Source of the DNA: Arthrobacter sp. Alg241-R88
GTDB taxonomy: Bacteria; Actinomycetota; Actinomycetes; Actinomycetales; Micrococcaceae
DNA length: 51,780 nucleotides
NCBI RefSeq assembly: GCF_900537115.1
Contig: NZ_UNRG01000015.1
Location: 1-51,780 of the forward strand
Reading direction: 5' to 3'
A program made the position numbers and the translations under genes. The notes below the pieces were generated by a model that was not told where the DNA came from, searched no databases, and worked only from the letters and a program-made list of their open reading frames with translations. Of the stretch, positions 41,074-49,380 are shown in pieces; position 1 is the first letter of the stretch; the number at the start of each line of letters is the position of its first letter.

Positions 41074-42092
41074 GCCGCTCTGCCCCTGAAGCGATAACGC
41101 TGGTAGTCGCGGCTGGAAAGAACCCTCCAGACCTCAGCACTCTTGACGGTCTTGACATCCGGATGGCCACTCCCGAGCAACTTCCGAGTGCGATCCGAGG
41201 AGCTGATGCACTGCTGATATGGGATTTTTCAGCAACAGGTGTAGCCAGCGCCTTACAGGTTCAGGATCGGCTCAAGTGGATCCACGTCAACAGCGCCGGC
41301 ATTGACCACGTCCTGACTCCGGAGCTTCGCCGGAGCGGCATCACCCTAACCAATACCCGCGGCTTGCTTGATGAAGCCATCGCTGAGTATGTCCTGGGCC
41401 TCGTCCTTGCCTTCGCCAAGGATCTGCCGAAAACCCTGCAGTTGCAGCAGAAGCAGCAGTGGAATCACCGCCTTACTGGCCGCCTTTCCGGTTCAAAGGC
41501 ATTGGTGGTGGGTCCGGGATCCGTCGGCAGGTGTGTCGGAGAGGTGTTGGGCAAAGTCGGGGTGGCTGTGGACGCAGTCGGCCGGACTCCCCGCCATGGA
41601 GACGGTACTTTCGGCTCCGTTTTTGCACAACACTGCCTCAAGGACGTTATCGGGAACTACGGGTACGTCGTACTCACAGCCCCCCTGACTCCGGAAACAG
41701 AAGGGATGATCAATGCTCCCGTTCTCGATGCAATGGACTCCGCGGCACGGCTCATCAACGTCGGTCGGGGACCCCTGATCGTCGAAGATCACCTCATCGC
41801 CGCACTTAACAAGGGAACTATTGCCGGCGCGGCCATCGATGTCTTCCAACACGAACCGTTGCCGCCCACCCACCCGCTGTGGACAACGCCCAACACCATC
41901 ATCTCCCCGCACATGGCAGGTGACTTCTTCGAATGGCGCGCTGCGGCCCTTGAGATTTTTGTCCGGAATCTGAGGCGCTTCCGCAGCGGCACAGAGCTTC
42001 TTAACCAGATCGATAAGGAGGCAGGCTACGTCCGCAGCAGCCGTTCCCCGTCCTCTGTGCTTCAGGAACAGCAGAAAGAAAACGCCTCATGA
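41070..42092 (+). CDS. D-2-hydroxyacid dehydrogenase (NAD(P))-like, second copy
   Basis: A 340-residue paralogue of the enzyme at 39808. Seen: WIHVNSAGIDHVLTPELRRS, the Rossmann motif VVGPGSVGRCVGEVLGKVGV, the Arg in LINVGRGPLIVED, Glu in DVFQHEPLPPTHP and His in IISPHMAGDFFEW. GTG start with GAGG nearby; start overlaps a small frame and the stop overlaps the downstream GntR gene by four bases (ATGA), so dehydrogenase and regulator are made together. Both copies share the less common HVNS-G-D substrate loop, which places them in the same subgroup. Confidence 0.88.
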   Translation: MSRSAPEAITLVVAAGKNPPDLSTLDGLDIRMATPEQLPSAIRGADALLIWDFSATGVASALQVQDRLKWIHVNSAGIDHVLTPELRRSGITLTNTRGLLDEAIAEYVLGLVLAFAKDLPKTLQLQQKQQWNHRLTGRLSGSKALVVGPGSVGRCVGEVLGKVGVAVDAVGRTPRHGDGTFGSVFAQHCLKDVIGNYGYVVLTAPLTPETEGMINAPVLDAMDSAARLINVGRGPLIVEDHLIAALNKGTIAGAAIDVFQHEPLPPTHPLWTTPNTIISPHMAGDFFEWRAAALEIFVRNLRRFRSGTELLNQIDKEAGYVRSSRSPSSVLQEQQKENAS

Positions 42093-42772
42093 ACGACATC
42101 GATACCATCGTGCCACTCCGGATGCCACTGGCCGCAAGCGTAATCGCCGAACAACTCCGCGCCCGAATCCTGGACGGCACTCTTGCGGCGCTGGAACACA
42201 TCAATGAAGCCCAGCTCGCGGCCAGGTTCAACGTCAGCCGGGGACCAGTCCGGGAGGCAGTCCAACGCCTCGTGCAGGAAGGGCTACTCAAAAGCACCCG
42301 AAACCGGGGTACCTTCGTCACTGACCTCGGCCCCGCTGACATCGAGGACGTTTATAAGGCACGGGGTGCGATCGAGAAGCAGAGCGCCCGACTCACCATG
42401 TCCAACTCGACCGATGAGCTTATCCATAATCTGAGGGAAATCTTGGCTGCCATGGCGAGGGCCCTTGATGAGAAGGACTGGTCCACCATTGCTATGCGCG
42501 ATCTTGAGTTCCACCAGTCCATTGTCAGCGCCGCTGGAAGCCATCGGCTGTCCAGGATGTTTTCGACCCTGGCAGCCGAAACCCTCATCTGCATCCGAAA
42601 GACCCGCACCGTTTATCAGGACAAGGCCGCAATCCTCCATGAGCATCAAAGGCTGCTGAAGCTGATCGAGGCGGGGGACCTTGAAGGATATCTCACCGCA
42701 ATAGATGACCACATGAACAATTCCGTTGTGATGCTCACCGCCGCCCAAACACTGGCCGCGTCCGAGAGATAA
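42089..42772 (+). CDS. GntR-family (FCD) transcriptional regulator, second copy
   Basis: A 227-residue regulator with helix-turn-helix (AARFNVSRGPVREAVQRLVQ, about 43-62) and FCD domain (about 80-215; MRDLEFHQSIVSAAGSHRLS). Coupled to the hydroxyacid dehydrogenase upstream. Its recognition helix SRGPVREAVQRL differs at one residue from that of the GntR protein at 29179 (SRGPFREAVQRL), so both may read the same TGT-NN-ACA operators of the island. Probable ligand: an organic acid or semialdehyde-derived intermediate (family knowledge, not shown here). Confidence 0.9.
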   Translation: MNDIDTIVPLRMPLAASVIAEQLRARILDGTLAALEHINEAQLAARFNVSRGPVREAVQRLVQEGLLKSTRNRGTFVTDLGPADIEDVYKARGAIEKQSARLTMSNSTDELIHNLREILAAMARALDEKDWSTIAMRDLEFHQSIVSAAGSHRLSRMFSTLAAETLICIRKTRTVYQDKAAILHEHQRLLKLIEAGDLEGYLTAIDDHMNNSVVMLTAAQTLAASER

Positions 42773-42795
42773 ATCGATAAGCACCCATGACCACC

Positions 42796-42819
42796 GGTTC
42801 GTTTCCCAGTGAACGAACC
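42796..42819. promoter_or_regulatory. Inverted repeat before the third aldehyde dehydrogenase gene
   Basis: GGTTCGTT at 42796-42803 and AACGAACC at 42812-42819 are perfect 8-bp arms with an 8-bp centre, 43 bases before the start at 42863. Operator or short hairpin; unlike the TGT-NN-ACA motif. Confidence 0.4.
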
Positions 42820-42862
42820 AGCATCTCTTCTCACCACACTCATGAAGACAAGGACACTAGAC

Positions 42863-44353
42863 ATGACCACTGAGACCACGCATTCGGCCACCTCCCAGCA
42901 GGCCCGGGACATCATCGCAAAAGTCAGCACCGGGGTGCTGATCGACGGCACCTGGACAGAGTCGGCCTCAGGAGCGCGCTTCAACGTCATCAACCCCGCA
43001 ACCGAGGAAGTCATCGCGACGGTGGCTGACGGAGGTCCGGAGGATGCCCAGCGTGCCATCGCGGCCGCGGGCCGCGTCCAAAAGGAATGGGCCCAAACCC
43101 CGCCGAGGACGCGCAGCGAGATCCTTCGCCGAGCCTACGACCTGGTTATGGAGCGGCAGGAAGAGCTCGCCCTGGTAATGACTACTGAGATGGGCAAGCC
43201 CCTGGCCGAAGCCCGCGGCGAGGTCGCCTACGCAGCCGAGTTCTTCCGCTGGTTCTCCGAGGAGGCCGTACGCATCGGGGGCGATGTAACGACCACCGGC
43301 GACGGCAAGAACCGAATTTTCGTTTCGAAGGAACCTGTTGGACCGTGCGTGCTCATCACGCCGTGGAACTTTCCGCTGGCCATGGGCACCCGCAAGATCG
43401 GGCCAGCAATTGCCGCCGGATGCACCATCGTTTTCAAGCCCGCGAACCTCACCCCGCTGTCGTCGCTGGCGCTTGCCGACATATTGCTGGAGGCAGGCCT
43501 GCCCGCCGGGGTACTCAACGTCGTCTGCACCACTAAAGCCTCCAGCGTCGTCACGCCCTGGATGACCAGCGGCATCGCCCGCAAGATCAGTTTCACCGGC
43601 TCCACTGAAGTTGGCGTCAAACTGCTGGAACAGGCCGCGCAGCACGTCATGCGCTCCTCGATGGAACTTGGCGGGAACGCACCTTTTATCGTCTTCGACG
43701 ACGCTGACATCGACCGTGCTTTGGACGGCGCCGTTGCCGCCAAAATGCGGAACATGGGCGAGGCCTGCACTGCCGCAAACCGCATCTACGTCCAGCGTGG
43801 GATAGCGGAGGAGTTTGGCCGCCGGTTGGCCGCCAGGCTCACAGCCCTCAAAGTTGGCGACGGCGCAGAGCCAGGCATCGAAGTCGGACCCCTGGTGGAA
43901 GAGAAAGCCCTTGCCAAGGTCCAGGAACTCGTCAACGACGCCGTAAGCAAAGGCGCAACGGTCATTGGCGGTGGCTCAGCCCTGGACCGGCCCGGCTACT
44001 TTTACTCTCCCACGGTTCTTACGAATGTCAGCCCAACCGCCGACATCATGAGTCAGGAAATCTTCGGACCTGTCGCCCCCATCGTCCCCTTCACCACAGA
44101 AGAGGAAGTCATCAAACTCGCCAACGACACACCCTACGGGCTTGCCAGCTATGTCTTTACCCAGGACATCGACCGGGCATTCCGGGTTGGAGACGCGCTG
44201 GAAGCCGGCATGATCGGACTGAACTCCGGGATCGTCTCGAACCCGGCGGCCCCCTTCGGCGGGGTGAAAGCCTCAGGACTTGGGCGCGAGGGCGCACGCA
44301 TTGGAATCGATGAATTCCTCGAATACAAGTTCATGGCCCTCCCACGAGGCTAA
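42863..44353 (+). CDS. NAD-dependent succinate-semialdehyde dehydrogenase-like
   Basis: A 496-residue aldehyde dehydrogenase with GabD features: MTTEMGKPLAEARGEVAYAA, VLITPWNFPLAMGTRKIGPA, the Glu in MELGGNAPFIVFDDADIDRA, the catalytic Cys in MRNMGEACTAANRIYVQRG, and PFGGVKASGLGREGARIGID. The ATG at 42863 follows AAGGA; in-frame starts at 42842 and 42809 exist. Follows the GntR gene in the same direction. Second GabD-type enzyme in the island, with the one at 38197; the two differ clearly and may serve different semialdehydes. Confidence 0.92.
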   Translation: MTTETTHSATSQQARDIIAKVSTGVLIDGTWTESASGARFNVINPATEEVIATVADGGPEDAQRAIAAAGRVQKEWAQTPPRTRSEILRRAYDLVMERQEELALVMTTEMGKPLAEARGEVAYAAEFFRWFSEEAVRIGGDVTTTGDGKNRIFVSKEPVGPCVLITPWNFPLAMGTRKIGPAIAAGCTIVFKPANLTPLSSLALADILLEAGLPAGVLNVVCTTKASSVVTPWMTSGIARKISFTGSTEVGVKLLEQAAQHVMRSSMELGGNAPFIVFDDADIDRALDGAVAAKMRNMGEACTAANRIYVQRGIAEEFGRRLAARLTALKVGDGAEPGIEVGPLVEEKALAKVQELVNDAVSKGATVIGGGSALDRPGYFYSPTVLTNVSPTADIMSQEIFGPVAPIVPFTTEEEVIKLANDTPYGLASYVFTQDIDRAFRVGDALEAGMIGLNSGIVSNPAAPFGGVKASGLGREGARIGIDEFLEYKFMALPRG

Positions 44354-44389
44354 CTACGGACAGGGCGAATACGAACCTGCCCCGTACTA

Positions 44390-44424
44390 GGTAGCTGCCC
44401 GGGCACACGTGCGGGGCAGCTACC
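44390..44424 (+). terminator. Hairpin between dehydrogenase gene and ilvC
   Basis: GGTAGCTGCCC at 44390-44400 pairs with GGGCAGCTACC at 44414-44424, with further pairing possible inside the loop. It lies 37 bases after the stop; no T-run follows, so it may only attenuate read-through. Confidence 0.45.
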
Positions 44425-44507
44425 CAAGAGGGAGCCTAGCCAAGCTCTAAGCAAGGGCGGATACGACCGCACAACACCTATCAAAATTCATTAAGAGGAG
44501 CTACGCC

Positions 44508-45533
44508 GTGACTGAGATGTTCTACGACGAGGATGCCGACCTATCCACCATCCAGGGCCGCAAGGTTGCCATTGTTGGTTACGGCTCCCAGGGCCACGCC
44601 CACGCGCTGAACCTGCGGGATTCCGGCGTCGACGTTGTCATCGCCCTGCAGGACGGCTCGAAGTCCAAGGCCAAGGCCGAGGACGCCGGGTTTACCGTCA
44701 AGAACGTTGCCGACGCCGCCGAATGGGCGGACGTCATCATGATCCTGGCACCGGACCAGCACCAGCGCTCGATTTTCAACGACTCGATCAAGGACAAGCT
44801 GACCCCGGGCAAGGCACTGGCTTTCGCCCACGGCTTCAACATCCGCTTCGGCTACATCCAGACCCCCGAGGGTGTTGACGTCATCCTGGTTGCCCCGAAG
44901 GCTCCGGGCCACACCGTCCGCCGCGAATTCGAGGCCGGCCGCGGCATCCCGGACATCATCGCCGTCGAGCAGGATGCCACCGGCGCTGCCTGGGACCTGG
45001 CCAAGTCCTACGCGAAGGCAATCGGCGGCACCCGCGCCGGCGTCATCAAGACCACCTTCACCGAAGAGACCGAAACGGACCTCTTCGGCGAGCAGACTGT
45101 CCTCTGCGGCGGCGTGTCCCGCTTGGTCCAGTACGGTTTCGAGACCCTGACCGAGGCCGGCTACCAGCCGCAGATCGCCTACTTCGAGGTCCTGCACGAG
45201 CTCAAGCTCATCGTTGACCTGATGTGGGAAGGCGGCATCGCCAAGCAGCGCTGGAGCGTTTCCGATACCGCTGAGTACGGCGACTATGTTTCCGGCCAAC
45301 GTGTCATCACCCCTGAGGTGAAGGAAAACATGAAGGCAGTCCTGGCGGACATCCAGTCCGGTGCCTTCGCCAAGCGCTTCATCGAGGACCAGGACAACGG
45401 CGCCGCCGATTTCAAGGAACTGCGTGCCAAGGCCGAGCAGCACCCCATCGAGGCTGTTGGCCGCGAGTTGCGGTCCCTCTTCTCCTGGCAGCAGCAGGAC
45501 GTGGATTACGTGGAAGGTTCCGCAGCCCGCTGA
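44508..45533 (+). CDS. ilvC: Ketol-acid reductoisomerase, isolated copy
   Basis: A 341-residue class I enzyme of branched-chain amino acid synthesis, converting 2-acetolactate to 2,3-dihydroxyisovalerate with NADPH. Seen: VAIVGYGSQGHAHALNLRDS, LAFAHGFNIRFG, PKAPGHTVRREFEAGRGIP, the metal-binding LFGEQTVLCGG and the C-terminal HELKLIVDLMWEGGIAKQRW. GTG start with AGAGGAG upstream. Normally ilvC sits beside ilvB and ilvN in this group (known); here it is in a catabolic island with none of its partners. Whether this is the only copy or a paralogue cannot be judged from this window. Confidence 0.95.
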   Translation: MTEMFYDEDADLSTIQGRKVAIVGYGSQGHAHALNLRDSGVDVVIALQDGSKSKAKAEDAGFTVKNVADAAEWADVIMILAPDQHQRSIFNDSIKDKLTPGKALAFAHGFNIRFGYIQTPEGVDVILVAPKAPGHTVRREFEAGRGIPDIIAVEQDATGAAWDLAKSYAKAIGGTRAGVIKTTFTEETETDLFGEQTVLCGGVSRLVQYGFETLTEAGYQPQIAYFEVLHELKLIVDLMWEGGIAKQRWSVSDTAEYGDYVSGQRVITPEVKENMKAVLADIQSGAFAKRFIEDQDNGAADFKELRAKAEQHPIEAVGRELRSLFSWQQQDVDYVEGSAAR

Positions 45534-45554
45534 GGCTGACGGAGGAGGGTACCC

Positions 45555-45776
45555 ATGAGTACATTCGCAGGTCCTATCGCCTCTTGCTCTGAGTTGAGGG
45601 ACGGGGACGAGATAGCAGCATTCCAAGGAGACGTCCGTCGCTTCCACGGTTACGTGACGGACACCATGCCTGATATGGAGCTCTTTTGGGCTGTATCGCC
45701 GGTCGGGGAGCGGCGAATCATTGAATTTGAAGAGTACAAAGTAACCCTGCTGGATTCGGCCGAAGCTCAAGGTTGA
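45555..45776 (+). CDS. Small protein of unknown function, 73 residues
   Basis: ATG at 45555 with a strong GGAGGAGGG just upstream, 21 bases after ilvC, so probably co-transcribed. The acidic product begins MSTFAGPIASCSELRDGDEI and later has GDVRRFHGYVTDTMPDMELF. No transmembrane segment and no recognised domain. Conservation would decide whether it is linked to ilvC or to the cupin that follows. Confidence 0.6.
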   Translation: MSTFAGPIASCSELRDGDEIAAFQGDVRRFHGYVTDTMPDMELFWAVSPVGERRIIEFEEYKVTLLDSAEAQG

Positions 45777-45957
45777 ACCTCATCGGCAGGCGTGCACATC
45801 CGTCTCGCCTCCACCTGGCGGCAGCGGCGGTGAACGTTTGTTCCCGCTGATGTGTGGGAAAACAGCCCCACTCACGGGGACGGTTGCTGAAACCACCCCG
45901 GCTGAAGGCAGCTGGAAAATTCAAAGCCAACACCCAACTCTGAAGGAGAACCAAAAC

Positions 45958-46302
45958 GTGAACGCCAACAATCCCGCCTCTCAGGATTGGCCCGCCGCTG
46001 AAACAGTCCAGCAGCACCGGATCGTGGCTGGAAGCCCCCGGACCAGTTCCATTTCCGTCCATCAGGACGGCCTGTCCCACGCCGGGCTATGGCGGGTCTC
46101 TCCGGGAGAGTTCATGACCGCCCGACGCGGGCAGACTGAATTCATCACGATCCTAGAAGGCACCGGGCGCCTTGTCAGGGATAGCGGTGAAACTACTGAG
46201 CTCTATCCGGGCGCATTTGCCGTAATGGAAGACGGCTGGACCGGTCGCTGGGTGATTGATACTGACCTGGTGAAAACCTTTGTCACCGTAACAACCCCCT
46301 AG
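45958..46302 (+). CDS. Cupin-domain protein (DUF861/Cupin_3 type)
   Basis: A 114-residue single-domain beta-barrel protein. The pattern GLWRVSPGEFMTARRGQTEF, ILEGTGRLVRDSGE, then GAFAVMEDGWTGRWVI is that of Cupin_3 (ureidoglycine-aminohydrolase-like and ethanolamine-utilisation-like cupins). Metal-binding histidines of classical cupins are not evident. GTG start at 45958 has GAAGGAG upstream; the frame extends to 45838 but without conserved sequence. Cupin_3 proteins often accompany amine and amino-acid oxidation genes; no specific reaction can be assigned. Confidence 0.82.
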   Translation: MNANNPASQDWPAAETVQQHRIVAGSPRTSSISVHQDGLSHAGLWRVSPGEFMTARRGQTEFITILEGTGRLVRDSGETTELYPGAFAVMEDGWTGRWVIDTDLVKTFVTVTTP

Positions 46303-46391
46303 GTCGCCTTCAGTGGCTGTCGACGGCACCGCTCGCTTGACACTTGTGACGCCAAAGCAGCCCTTGCCAGCGGCAGGCATTTATGTCGCCT

Positions 46392-46421
46392 TCACCCCTC
46401 CAGGCAGGCCTGGAGGGGTGA
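46392..46421 (+). terminator. Hairpin downstream of the cupin gene
   Basis: Complementary 14-base arms at 46392-46405 and 46408-46421 meet almost without a loop, 90 bases after the cupin stop. No strong T-run follows. Confidence 0.6.
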
Positions 46422-46665
46422 TCTGCGTCGACGGTCAGTAGAGGATTCTGGCCTTCTTCGGGGTATAGCATCAGTTCCGGCCGTCTGAGCCGCCATCAAT
46501 GTTGCTGCCGGTGCTGAAGCCACCCTGGGACGGGCACGAATCCGAGATTCGCTTGTCGACTGCTTAATTAGGACCTTGCCGCCTATCGGCGGGGCTTGGA
46601 TCAACACTCATCCAGCGACTCGACTACTACCCCATGAAGCCACACGAGTCCTAGGGAATTGCAAA

Positions 46666-46713
46666 GGGCCTCCGGGCCATGAAGCGGAGGTCCGTTTCAT
46701 GGCCCGGAGGCCC
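46666..46713. terminator. Perfect 18-bp hairpin, bidirectional terminator
   Basis: Arms at 46666-46683 and 46696-46713 are exact complements with a 12-base loop, 24 bases beyond the minus-strand stop at 46738. On the minus strand TTTGCAATT follows; on the plus strand CTCTTGAGTTTT. Confidence 0.8.
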
Positions 46714-46737
46714 TCTTGAGTTTTGGCGCCGGAGGCT

Positions 46738-48069
46738 CTAGCCGATCGTTGCCAGAACTTGGTCAAGTTCCGAAAGGAAATGCTCGGCGTGGTTGGCCGT
46801 GAAGACAAGTGGCGGGCGTACCTTCAGGACGTTCTCGGCAGGACCGGTTGCGCTCACCAGGATCCGGCGGTCCCGTAAACCGGCTACAACCGCATCGGCA
46901 AGCTTCGCGTCCTGCTGCCCTGTGGCAGGGTTGACAATGTCAGCAGCCAGGAAGAGTCCGGCGCCACGTACCTCCGTCATGATGGGGTAACGTGCGGCCA
47001 GGTCGGTCATTCCGGCAAGCATGACCGCGCCGACCTTCAGACAGTTTTCCTGCAGCCCTTCCTCCTCGATGATGTCCAGGACGGCGCCGGCGGCGGCGAG
47101 GCAGGCACTGTTCCCAGCCCCTGTGTTGAAGTAGCGGATGTCCCGACCAAACTTTTCAAGGTGGGTCCCTTGTGCCACAACCGCCGAAATCGGCAGGCCA
47201 TTGCCCATTGGTTTGCCCATGGTCACCAGATCAGGGATGAACCCATGGCGCTGGTAACCCCACATCTCGTCGCCACTGCGCGCGAAACCCGCCTGGACTT
47301 CGTCCGCGATAACCAATCCACCCGCCTGATGTACGACATCGACCATGGCTGCGAGGAAGCCGGCCGGATCAGGAGCCAAACCGTCGCTGGAGAAAAGGGT
47401 GTCGACCAGTATCGCTGCAAGACGCTTCCCCCGACGCTCGATATCAGCAATTGCCTGTTCTACAGAAGCACGGAAAGCCCGCCCTGCAGCCGTAACGTCA
47501 CCCCCGGCCTGGCATGCCGGCGCTGGGATTAAGAACGTGTTCGGCCCCAAGGGAACGTTGCGCCCGAGGCTAGGGGAGAGCTCTGAGATCGATGCTGTGA
47601 GGCCATGGTAGGCATTGGCCGTGACAATGACGGCTTCGTTCCCGGTGGCATAACGGGCGATGCGTAGAGCAAGGTCGTTCGCTTCACTTCCCGAGCAGGC
47701 GTACATGACCTTGTCCAGCTGCGCCGGATGAGTCGCGAGAAGCCTCTCACTGTAGTCCAGCACCGTGTCGGTCAGGTACCGGGTGTTGGTGTTGAGCGTG
47801 GACATCTGCTTGGCAACGGCCTCGACAACCCGGGGATGGCAGTGACCGACGGAAGGAACGTTGTTGTAGGCGTCGAGGTATTCATTGCCGTGGCTGTCGT
47901 ACAGGGTTACACCCTCGGCCCTAACGAATTCAACGGGCTTGCGGTAGAAAAGCTTGATGCTGGGCCCAATCAGTTCCTGGCGCCGTTTGATCATCGACTG
48001 CAGCCCGGGATCGAGCTGGTCCACCGTGTTGGGGTCGAATGCGTTGGGCATGATGCTGAAGGTAGTCAT
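46738..48069 (-). CDS. Class III aminotransferase-fold PLP enzyme, phospho-lyase-like
   Basis: A 443-residue PLP protein closest in look to the AGXT2-like group that includes ethanolamine-phosphate phospho-lyase and 5-phosphohydroxy-lysine phospho-lyase. Seen: YDSHGNEYLDAYNNVPSVGH, RYLTDTVLDYSERLLATHP, MYACSGSEANDLALRIARYA, the cofactor Asp in VIADEVQAGFARSG and the PLP Lys in VTMGKPMGNGLPISAVV. The NNV-SVGHCHP region is typical of that group rather than of GabT. GAGAGGAAAA precedes the ATG. Nine bases after a kinase gene: kinase plus phospho-lyase would turn an amino alcohol into an aldehyde, ammonia and phosphate. Simple transamination cannot be excluded. Confidence 0.85.
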   Translation of the reverse strand: MTTFSIMPNAFDPNTVDQLDPGLQSMIKRRQELIGPSIKLFYRKPVEFVRAEGVTLYDSHGNEYLDAYNNVPSVGHCHPRVVEAVAKQMSTLNTNTRYLTDTVLDYSERLLATHPAQLDKVMYACSGSEANDLALRIARYATGNEAVIVTANAYHGLTASISELSPSLGRNVPLGPNTFLIPAPACQAGGDVTAAGRAFRASVEQAIADIERRGKRLAAILVDTLFSSDGLAPDPAGFLAAMVDVVHQAGGLVIADEVQAGFARSGDEMWGYQRHGFIPDLVTMGKPMGNGLPISAVVAQGTHLEKFGRDIRYFNTGAGNSACLAAAGAVLDIIEEEGLQENCLKVGAVMLAGMTDLAARYPIMTEVRGAGLFLAADIVNPATGQQDAKLADAVVAGLRDRRILVSATGPAENVLKVRPPLVFTANHAEHFLSELDQVLATIG

Positions 48070-48078
48070 ATTTTCCTC

Positions 48079-49197
48079 TCAGATGGTGCAGGTGCGAAGG
48101 ATGCGGTCGGTTGCCACGTCGGCCGGGATCGACGAGAGGCGCCGGAGCTGTTCCCAGGCAAGGGAAGCTTTCCGGGTAAGGTAGGCGCGGTTTTGGGGTG
48201 AGCGCACTGAGAGCCATTCGCTAATGACGAGGTACATCACTAACCGCACCTGCATAAGGTCGGGAATCAGCACGATTTCTTCCTGCAGGAGCGGTGATTC
48301 CTGGTGGTACCCTCGGACGACGTCAAGCGCGGGCCCCAGGGGATCATCTCCTGTACCTACATAGCCGTATGCCGTGGCCGCCAAGTCATTAACCACTTGG
48401 GTCACCACCAGGTCGTCAAAGTCCAAGACTCCTGCCACGCCGCGTTTGTCAGAGGTGACGAGGACGTTGTCTGTATTGAAGTCGTTATGCAGCACGCTTC
48501 TCCGAAGCGGAGTCAGTCGCTGCACAAGGCTTGTCTCAAAGCGCTCGAAAACCCCTTCCAAGAGTCCGTAATCCGGCATCGAAGGAAGTTCCCGCAGCAT
48601 CTGATGGGCCCCGCTTGCCCTGGCGATATCCCACATCACATGCCGATAGGCAGCCGGATGCGCGAACGTTTCCAGGGCGGTCGCAGTACGGGCCAGTGAT
48701 CGACCGATATCTGTCCGGAGAACACCGGAACTGGGGGACCGGCCGAGAGGTTCCCCTTCAAGGTATGTTGTCAGCCGGGCCCATCGTCGCTCCCCTGCCT
48801 GCGTCGTAATCTGCAGCTGGTGGCTTCCCCCAAGGGTATGGATGACGCGCTGTACCGGAAGGTCAGGCGCATGAGTCTCAAGATGCAGAAGGGCGCTTGT
48901 CACCAGCTCCCAGGTCGCTTCATCCGCTTGGGCGTGAGCGATTTTTAGCAGGTAGTCGCCCCCGTTTCCACGCAGGCGGAAGATGGCGTCCTTCTCGCCA
49001 GCCAAGGGGCGCGCCGCAACTTCCAGCCCAAAATACTGGCGGGCTATGGTTTCTGCTTCCGCCGTCGTTACGCCTGCGGCGCCAGCACCAAACCGGGTAG
49101 GTGTGTCCGAAGTTGATTCGGAAGTCGTCGGCCTTTCCGTGACGGAGACGCCCTGTGCCAACTCAGGAGCATGTTTGCACGGATCATTTGCTGGCAA
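48079..49197 (-). CDS. APH-fold phosphotransferase, hydroxylysine-kinase-like
   Basis: A protein of about 372 residues of the aminoglycoside-phosphotransferase/homoserine-kinase-II-like fold. Kinase motifs: DAIFRLRGNGGDYLLKIA in the N-lobe (ATP lysine in LLKIA), the catalytic loop SVLHNDFNTDNVLV and the metal-binding GVLDFDD. With the adjacent phospho-lyase-like gene it matches the human HYKK (AGPHD1) and AGXT2L pairing, known to phosphorylate hydroxylysine or act on phosphoethanolamine. The start is uncertain: TTG at 49197 with AGGA upstream is used; GTG codons at 49227 and 49269 are alternatives, and the kinase domain begins only near residue 45. Confidence 0.82.
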   Translation of the reverse strand: MPANDPCKHAPELAQGVSVTERPTTSESTSDTPTRFGAGAAGVTTAEAETIARQYFGLEVAARPLAGEKDAIFRLRGNGGDYLLKIAHAQADEATWELVTSALLHLETHAPDLPVQRVIHTLGGSHQLQITTQAGERRWARLTTYLEGEPLGRSPSSGVLRTDIGRSLARTATALETFAHPAAYRHVMWDIARASGAHQMLRELPSMPDYGLLEGVFERFETSLVQRLTPLRRSVLHNDFNTDNVLVTSDKRGVAGVLDFDDLVVTQVVNDLAATAYGYVGTGDDPLGPALDVVRGYHQESPLLQEEIVLIPDLMQVRLVMYLVISEWLSVRSPQNRAYLTRKASLAWEQLRRLSSIPADVATDRILRTCTI

Positions 49198-49380
49198 GGT
49201 TCTGGTCCTAACGTGAGTTCTGAACACATCGGTTATCCGCAGACAACAAGTCGTTTGGGTAGGAAACACAGGACGGGCCTCGGCCCCTAACCGCGAGGCA
49301 ATTTTGATCAGTGAGCCCCCGCGAGTATGTTTTGGCCGTTTTGCGGGCCAAAGGCAGCTTGTTTCTGCGGGCTAGCTGCG

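Larger units (their letters stand above)
46303..46737. other. Intergenic region with two terminators
   Basis: Between the convergent cupin and aminotransferase genes lie 435 bases with two long hairpins (46392-46421 and 46666-46713). No frame in between looks protein-like. Confidence 0.55.

Noticed and set aside
44354..44507. Possible T-box or attenuator leader upstream of ilvC
   Set aside because: No T-box consensus (TGGNACCGCG) and no run of branched-chain amino acid codons in a leader; only a plain hairpin at 44390-44424.
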